A stretch of DNA of 15,779 nucleotides from an archaeon (GTDB taxonomy: Archaea > Thermoproteota > Nitrososphaeria > Nitrososphaerales > CADDZS01): NCBI GenBank assembly GCA_021792315.1, contig JAJYUX010000036.1:1-15779 (forward strand), in the 5' to 3' direction. Position 1 is the first letter of the stretch, and every line of letters starts with the position of its first letter. Shown here one piece after another: positions 13,043 through 15,779 of this stretch. The position numbers and the translations under genes were made by a program. Under the pieces are notes generated by a model. That model worked only from the letters and a program-made list of their open reading frames with translations, was not told the DNA's origin and made no database searches.

Positions 13043-14100
13043 AACGGATGCAGTCCTGGAAATAACAATCCGGCACTCTCCTCAAACCCATTCATCAAGT
13101 TCATGCATTGAACGCCATTGCCCGCAGCACCCTTCATCAGGTTGTCTGTGGCAGACAGCAATAGGAGTCTGTTTAATCGTTCGTCTATTTCGAAACCTAT
13201 ATCGCAAAAGTTCGAACCCGAGAGTATCTTCGGGTCAGGGTATCTTGCTAGTCCCTTCTTGTCTTTGACATATCTGATGAATCTCGCTTTCTGGTAGAAA
13301 TCTCGATAAGCTTTCCAAATCATAGGAGTTTCAAGCTTCTGTGTCCCGAAGGTGTGTATAGTGCATAGGATTCCTCTTACCATATTTATCGCATGAGGCG
13401 TCATTGAAACTTTGATCTGAGAGCCGGCTATTTTTGAAACCTCTTGTTCTATTTCAGCGGTGTGCCGGTGATCAACTGGCTTGTACGGTCTAATTACCCC
13501 ATATCGCTCGGCGTGATGGGTTCCGATTGTGGGCTTTGTTCCTCCGCCAGAGCTCCCTATCTTCGAATCAACTACTATGTGACTAAGATCAATCAAGCCC
13601 GCCTTTGCAATAGGCACGAGTGCAAGTATGCTTGTTATCGCCATACATCCTGGGTTTGCTACCAAATTTGCTTTCTTAATTTGTTCAGCATAAATCTCAG
13701 GAATTCCAAAAGGAGTAGTTTGAAGCATCTCTGGAAATGGATGTTTGTAATGATACCAATGTTCGTATGCCGCAGTATCTTTCAGTCTAAAGTCGGCACT
13801 CATGTCGACTACCTTCAGCCCCGTCTTAATGATGTCAGGCACAGTCTTGACAGCAGAACCATGAGGTACAGCCATGAAGACAAAGTCACAGTTCGAAGTT
13901 AGGGCATCAAGCTTTGGCGCAACGAATTTCAGATCTGTGAAGGAACGCAAGTTCGCATGAACTCTGTATAACGGCTCTCCTTCGTACTGCTTTGAGGTTG
14001 CGACTGTGACTTTCACGTTTGGGTGATTCACGAGTACTCTTAGCAACTCGCCTCCGACATATCCAGAGGCGCCAATTATTCCTACACGTAGTTCGGACAT
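13039..14100 (-). CDS. lysY: LysW-aminoadipyl-phosphate reductase (LysY; ArgC-like)
   Basis: A 353-residue NADPH-dependent semialdehyde dehydrogenase that reduces the LysW-bound aminoadipyl phosphate. The Rossmann opening is GIIGASGYVGGELLRVL (7-23). The catalytic Cys is C152 in ANPGCMAIT, and the conserved His-rich segment HRHTAEIEQE lies at 211-220. Length and motifs fit the LysY/ArgC family. It is the first gene of the lysine cluster; ATG 14100 has no Shine-Dalgarno, and a TATA-like box about 43 nt upstream implies a short leader. Classical acetylglutamyl-phosphate reductase is the alternative, made unlikely by the surrounding LysW genes. Confidence 0.91.
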   Translation of the reverse strand: MSELRVGIIGASGYVGGELLRVLVNHPNVKVTVATSKQYEGEPLYRVHANLRSFTDLKFVAPKLDALTSNCDFVFMAVPHGSAVKTVPDIIKTGLKVVDMSADFRLKDTAAYEHWYHYKHPFPEMLQTTPFGIPEIYAEQIKKANLVANPGCMAITSILALVPIAKAGLIDLSHIVVDSKIGSSGGGTKPTIGTHHAERYGVIRPYKPVDHRHTAEIEQEVSKIAGSQIKVSMTPHAINMVRGILCTIHTFGTQKLETPMIWKAYRDFYQKARFIRYVKDKKGLARYPDPKILSGSNFCDIGFEIDERLNRLLLLSATDNLMKGAAGNGVQCMNLMNGFEESAGLLFPGLHPL

Positions 14101-14138
14101 TTCTGCAGCGATTCTCGAAATCTTGTTGTTCGAATAAC

Positions 14139-14147
14139 GTTTAAACC
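14139..14147 (-). promoter_or_regulatory. TATA-like promoter element of the lysine cluster
   Basis: Minus-strand GGTTTAAACG lies about 43 nt before the LysY ATG. This fits a TATA box with a leader of about 15-20 nt. The nearby purines GGTAAGG upstream could act as a BRE. It is the best candidate in the divergent region. Confidence 0.45.
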
Positions 14148-14154
14148 TTACCGT

Positions 14155-14177
14155 TTGCAGTCATTCCCTTGCAGTCA
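14155..14177. repeat. Direct repeat TTGCAGTCA x2 upstream of the lysine promoter
   Basis: Two exact copies of TTGCAGTCA occur at 14155-14163 and 14169-14177, 14 nt apart start to start. They lie just upstream of the TATA-like box of lysY, where an archaeal activator would bind. Confidence 0.5.
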
Positions 14178-14182
14178 GAAGC

Positions 14183-14195
14183 TGCGATTATCGCA
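14183..14195. promoter_or_regulatory. 13-bp perfect palindrome, candidate Lrp/LysM operator
   Basis: TGCGAT-T-ATCGCA is a perfect inverted repeat around a single central base, midway between the divergent lysY and VOC genes. Lrp-family operators are typically 13-15 bp imperfect or perfect palindromes with an AT-rich centre. An Lrp gene lies inside the cluster. The link is inference. Confidence 0.4.
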
Positions 14196-14231
14196 TTTTC
14201 GATCGTCTGCTTATGATGTTGATGAAAGCAG

Positions 14232-14252
14232 AGTTAAATCTGATCAAATCTG
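14232..14252 (+). promoter_or_regulatory. TATA-like element and AAATCTG repeat before the VOC gene
   Basis: GTTAAATC lies about 35 nt before the ATG at 14271, consistent with a TATA box and an almost leaderless message. AAATCTG occurs twice (14236-14242 and 14246-14252), exactly 10 bp apart and overlapping this element. Confidence 0.35.
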
Positions 14253-14270
14253 TACGTCATTTGAAATAGC

Positions 14271-14651
14271 ATGGAAATCGCGCACGCCTCCATCACAGTG
14301 AAGAATATGGATGAATCACTGAAATTCTATTGTGACATTCTCGGACTGAAACTTGCAAGTAGAAGAGAGATTCCAGAGAACAAGGCAGAGATTGCATTCG
14401 TAAAGGGCAACAACCAGAGCAACCTATCTCTTGAGCTCACCTACTGGCGCGAGAAGAGAGACTGGACCGATGGTGACCAGCTGGATCACATCGCTTTCGC
14501 GGTGGCGGATGTTCCGGAAGCCGTTGAAGAATTCAGAAGGAAGGGAGTCGAGATTGCTAAGGAACCGTATTCCCTCAAAGGATCACAGAAAAAAATTGCC
14601 TTCATCAAAGACCCTAATGGGATCTGGCTCGAGCTGATTCAAGAGCACTAA
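14271..14651 (+). CDS. Glyoxalase I-like VOC-family protein
   Basis: A 126-residue vicinal oxygen chelate protein with two beta-alpha-beta-beta-beta modules. Candidate metal ligands appear at the expected places: H5, E55 (in LSLELTYW), H73 (LDHIAFAV) and E121 (WLELIQ). The order, with ELTY and a DPNG-x-x-x-ELIQ end, resembles lactoylglutathione lyase (GloA) more than methylmalonyl-CoA epimerase. Archaea generally lack glutathione, so the true thiol or substrate is uncertain. The start is ATG 14271, without a ribosome site but close to a TATA-like box. It is transcribed away from the lysine cluster. Its stop overlaps that of the convergent gene at 14648-14953 by four bases. Confidence 0.85.
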   Translation: MEIAHASITVKNMDESLKFYCDILGLKLASRREIPENKAEIAFVKGNNQSNLSLELTYWREKRDWTDGDQLDHIAFAVADVPEAVEEFRRKGVEIAKEPYSLKGSQKKIAFIKDPNGIWLELIQEH

Positions 14652-14953
14652 TTGAGCTTCTTTTCTCCTTGATCACATTCGAAGTTGGCCCCTATCCCTC
14701 CATTTTCAAAGACACTTTTCGGAATGAAATGTACCTTCACATTTCTATCGCCCAATTTTAGCATGGTCTCTTCTTCGGCTGCAAACCAGCAGCTGTCTGG
14801 CTCGAAATAGGCTATGATACCGTGCTCCTCCTTCAGGCATACGTGGACCAGATTCTCCGGTGAGTAGAACATCGCGACTCCACAAATTATGCACGTCATC
14901 TCCTTGGAGTTGAAACTCAGGATCTTTGGTTCTCGACTAGTCAATGGATTCAT
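14648..14953 (-). CDS. Hypothetical protein with N-terminal CxxC
   Basis: A 101-residue protein I do not recognise. It has CIIC near residues 21-24 and a third Cys in the following HVC, suggesting a metal site, and an acidic middle (PDSCWFAAEEETM). A hydrophilic end, DQGEKKLN, follows. There is no signal peptide or membrane segment. ATG 14953 is 24 nt after the CitE-like stop on the same strand, so the two may share a transcript. An ATG at residue 19 (MTCIICGVAMF) would make an 83-residue protein starting at the metal motif, and is a reasonable alternative. Coding is supported by the ordered frame, tight spacing and a 4-nt tail-to-tail overlap with the VOC gene. Confidence 0.65.
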   Translation of the reverse strand: MNPLTSREPKILSFNSKEMTCIICGVAMFYSPENLVHVCLKEEHGIIAYFEPDSCWFAAEEETMLKLGDRNVKVHFIPKSVFENGGIGANFECDQGEKKLN

Positions 14954-14977
14954 TCCCGAAGAATAATCGATTACAGA

Positions 14978-15779
14978 TCATTCCTTTTGAAGCACATCGG
15001 CTGTCTCAAGTATTGATTTCGCTCTTCGATAATGAACGGCGTCAACGAGCTTCTCGTCAACCCTGAGAGCACCTACTTTGTTCTTGGCGAATTTCTCGTA
15101 GATCTCGATGAGTTTCCTTGCCGATTCGATTTCTTCTGAACTCGGAGAGAATACTTCGTTAGATATCAATAACTGTGATGGATGCACTACCTGCTTTCCA
15201 GCGTATCCCAAGTTCCTAGACTGCATGGCTTCTCTACGAAAGCTCTCCGAATCCTTAAGATCAAAAAACACACAATCTATAGCGTCTACACCGTAGGCAG
15301 AAGCGGCCACCACTATCTTTGTCTTGACGTATTGGTTTTGGGCATAGGACTCCGGCTTGCCTCCAAGAAAATTCGCAAGATCTGCTGGCCCGTAAGAAAC
15401 TGCATCAACAGAGTCAGATCTTACAATATCCTCGATCTGCAGGAGACCCAAAGGAGTTTCGACCAACGGAATGATTGACTTTCCGCATCTAAGAATTACC
15501 TCGGGCATATTCTCAGCTTTTGGAAGTACGATGCTATTCACTTTCGGTTGCCGCAACACGAATGCTATATCTTCAGGAGAGTACTCTGAGCCAAATTTGT
15601 TTATCCTAACGCAGACTTCGGCTTTTCCCAAATCAATCTCCTGTAGTAGTGTTTCCAGTAGCTTCCGAGCATTGGATTTTTCCTGAACTGGGACGGCATC
15701 TTCAAGGTCAAAAATGACCGAGTCAGCTCCCAGAGTGACTGATTTTCTTATCTTCTTCTCGTCATTTGCAGGGACAAAG
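14978..15779 (-). CDS. CitE/HpcH-type acyl-CoA lyase (citrate lyase beta / malyl-CoA lyase family), 5' end beyond window
   Basis: The frame is open to the right edge, so the start is missing; about 266 residues are present of an expected 280-300. The edge sequence FVPANDEKKIRKS is the usual N-terminal strand, followed by DSVIFDLEDAVP, a Mg-binding segment. Later come CVRINKF (catalytic Arg), IPLVETPLGL (metal Glu), YGPADLANFLGG (metal Asp) and VVHPSQL. These mark the HpcH/HpaI aldolase superfamily, CitE branch, which cleaves or forms malyl-CoA, citramalyl-CoA or similar thioesters. Lyase subunits CitD and CitF are not in view, so a stand-alone CitE-like enzyme is likely. A TTG at 15631 is in frame but would delete the DLED motif, so it is not the start. 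Confidence 0.9.
   Translation of the reverse strand, partial: FVPANDEKKIRKSVTLGADSVIFDLEDAVPVQEKSNARKLLETLLQEIDLGKAEVCVRINKFGSEYSPEDIAFVLRQPKVNSIVLPKAENMPEVILRCGKSIIPLVETPLGLLQIEDIVRSDSVDAVSYGPADLANFLGGKPESYAQNQYVKTKIVVAASAYGVDAIDCVFFDLKDSESFRREAMQSRNLGYAGKQVVHPSQLLISNEVFSPSSEEIESARKLIEIYEKFAKNKVGALRVDEKLVDAVHYRRAKSILETADVLQKE

Noticed and set aside
13444..13902. A 152-codon plus-strand open frame inside lysY
   Set aside because: It opposes the catalytic NPGC region of LysY and has no coherent domain.
15108..15631. Taking TTG at 15631 as the start of the CitE-like gene
   Set aside because: Upstream in the same frame the sequence continues with the conserved DSVIFDLEDAVP and FVPAND segments up to the window edge.

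Overview
The window looks archaeal. It carries a LysW amino-group-carrier lysine pathway run by archaeal-type enzymes, an Lrp/AsnC regulator inside that cluster, TATA-like elements and short or absent leaders before several genes, GTG and TTG starts, and a threonine tRNA gene with an intron at the canonical 37/38 position. The zinc-ribbon proteins and overall gene style would suit the Nitrososphaerota (Thaumarchaeota) or a relative. That placement is inference, because no marker gene here fixes the lineage.

Layout. Positions 58-166 (minus) hold an intron-containing tRNA-Thr(CGU). It is divergent, across an AT-rich promoter region, from a two-gene plus-strand unit: an alpha-D-phosphohexomutase (259-1620) overlapping a thiamine-monophosphate kinase, ThiL (1598-2575). 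ThiL converges with, and overlaps by 14 bp, a second phosphohexomutase of the GlmM type (about 2562-3941, minus). Just upstream of glmM is a 49-residue zinc-ribbon protein with no standard start codon (4027-4176, minus).

Positions 4253-14100 (minus) form one compact lysine cluster. In transcription order it holds: LysY (LysW-aminoadipyl-phosphate reductase), LysZ (kinase), LysJ (aminotransferase), an Lrp-family regulator in the position of LysM, homocitrate synthase, LysW (carrier), LysX (LysW-aminoadipate ligase), LysK (carboxypeptidase), homoaconitase large and small subunits, and homoisocitrate dehydrogenase. Most junctions overlap by 4 nt or are separated by under 35 nt. Together they would convert 2-oxoglutarate plus acetyl-CoA to 2-oxoadipate (homocitrate synthase, homoaconitase, homoisocitrate dehydrogenase). 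After a transamination step whose enzyme (LysN) is not in the window, LysX attaches 2-aminoadipate to the C-terminal Glu of LysW, LysZ/LysY/LysJ process it, and LysK releases lysine. LysZ, LysY, LysJ and LysK may also serve arginine synthesis, as in Sulfolobus, if an ArgX exists elsewhere.

The cluster starts at a 170-bp divergent region (14101-14270) holding a 13-bp perfect palindrome and short direct repeats that could be regulator sites. On the other side is a glyoxalase-I-like VOC protein (14271-14651, plus), which converges with a 101-residue protein of unknown function (14648-14953, minus). Upstream of that is a CitE/HpcH-type acyl-CoA lyase cut off by the right edge (14978 to beyond 15779, minus). 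No mobile elements, CRISPR arrays or rRNA were seen. No gene-free stretch exceeds 300 bases; the longest is the lysY/VOC divergent region. Positions 1-57 show no recognisable feature.
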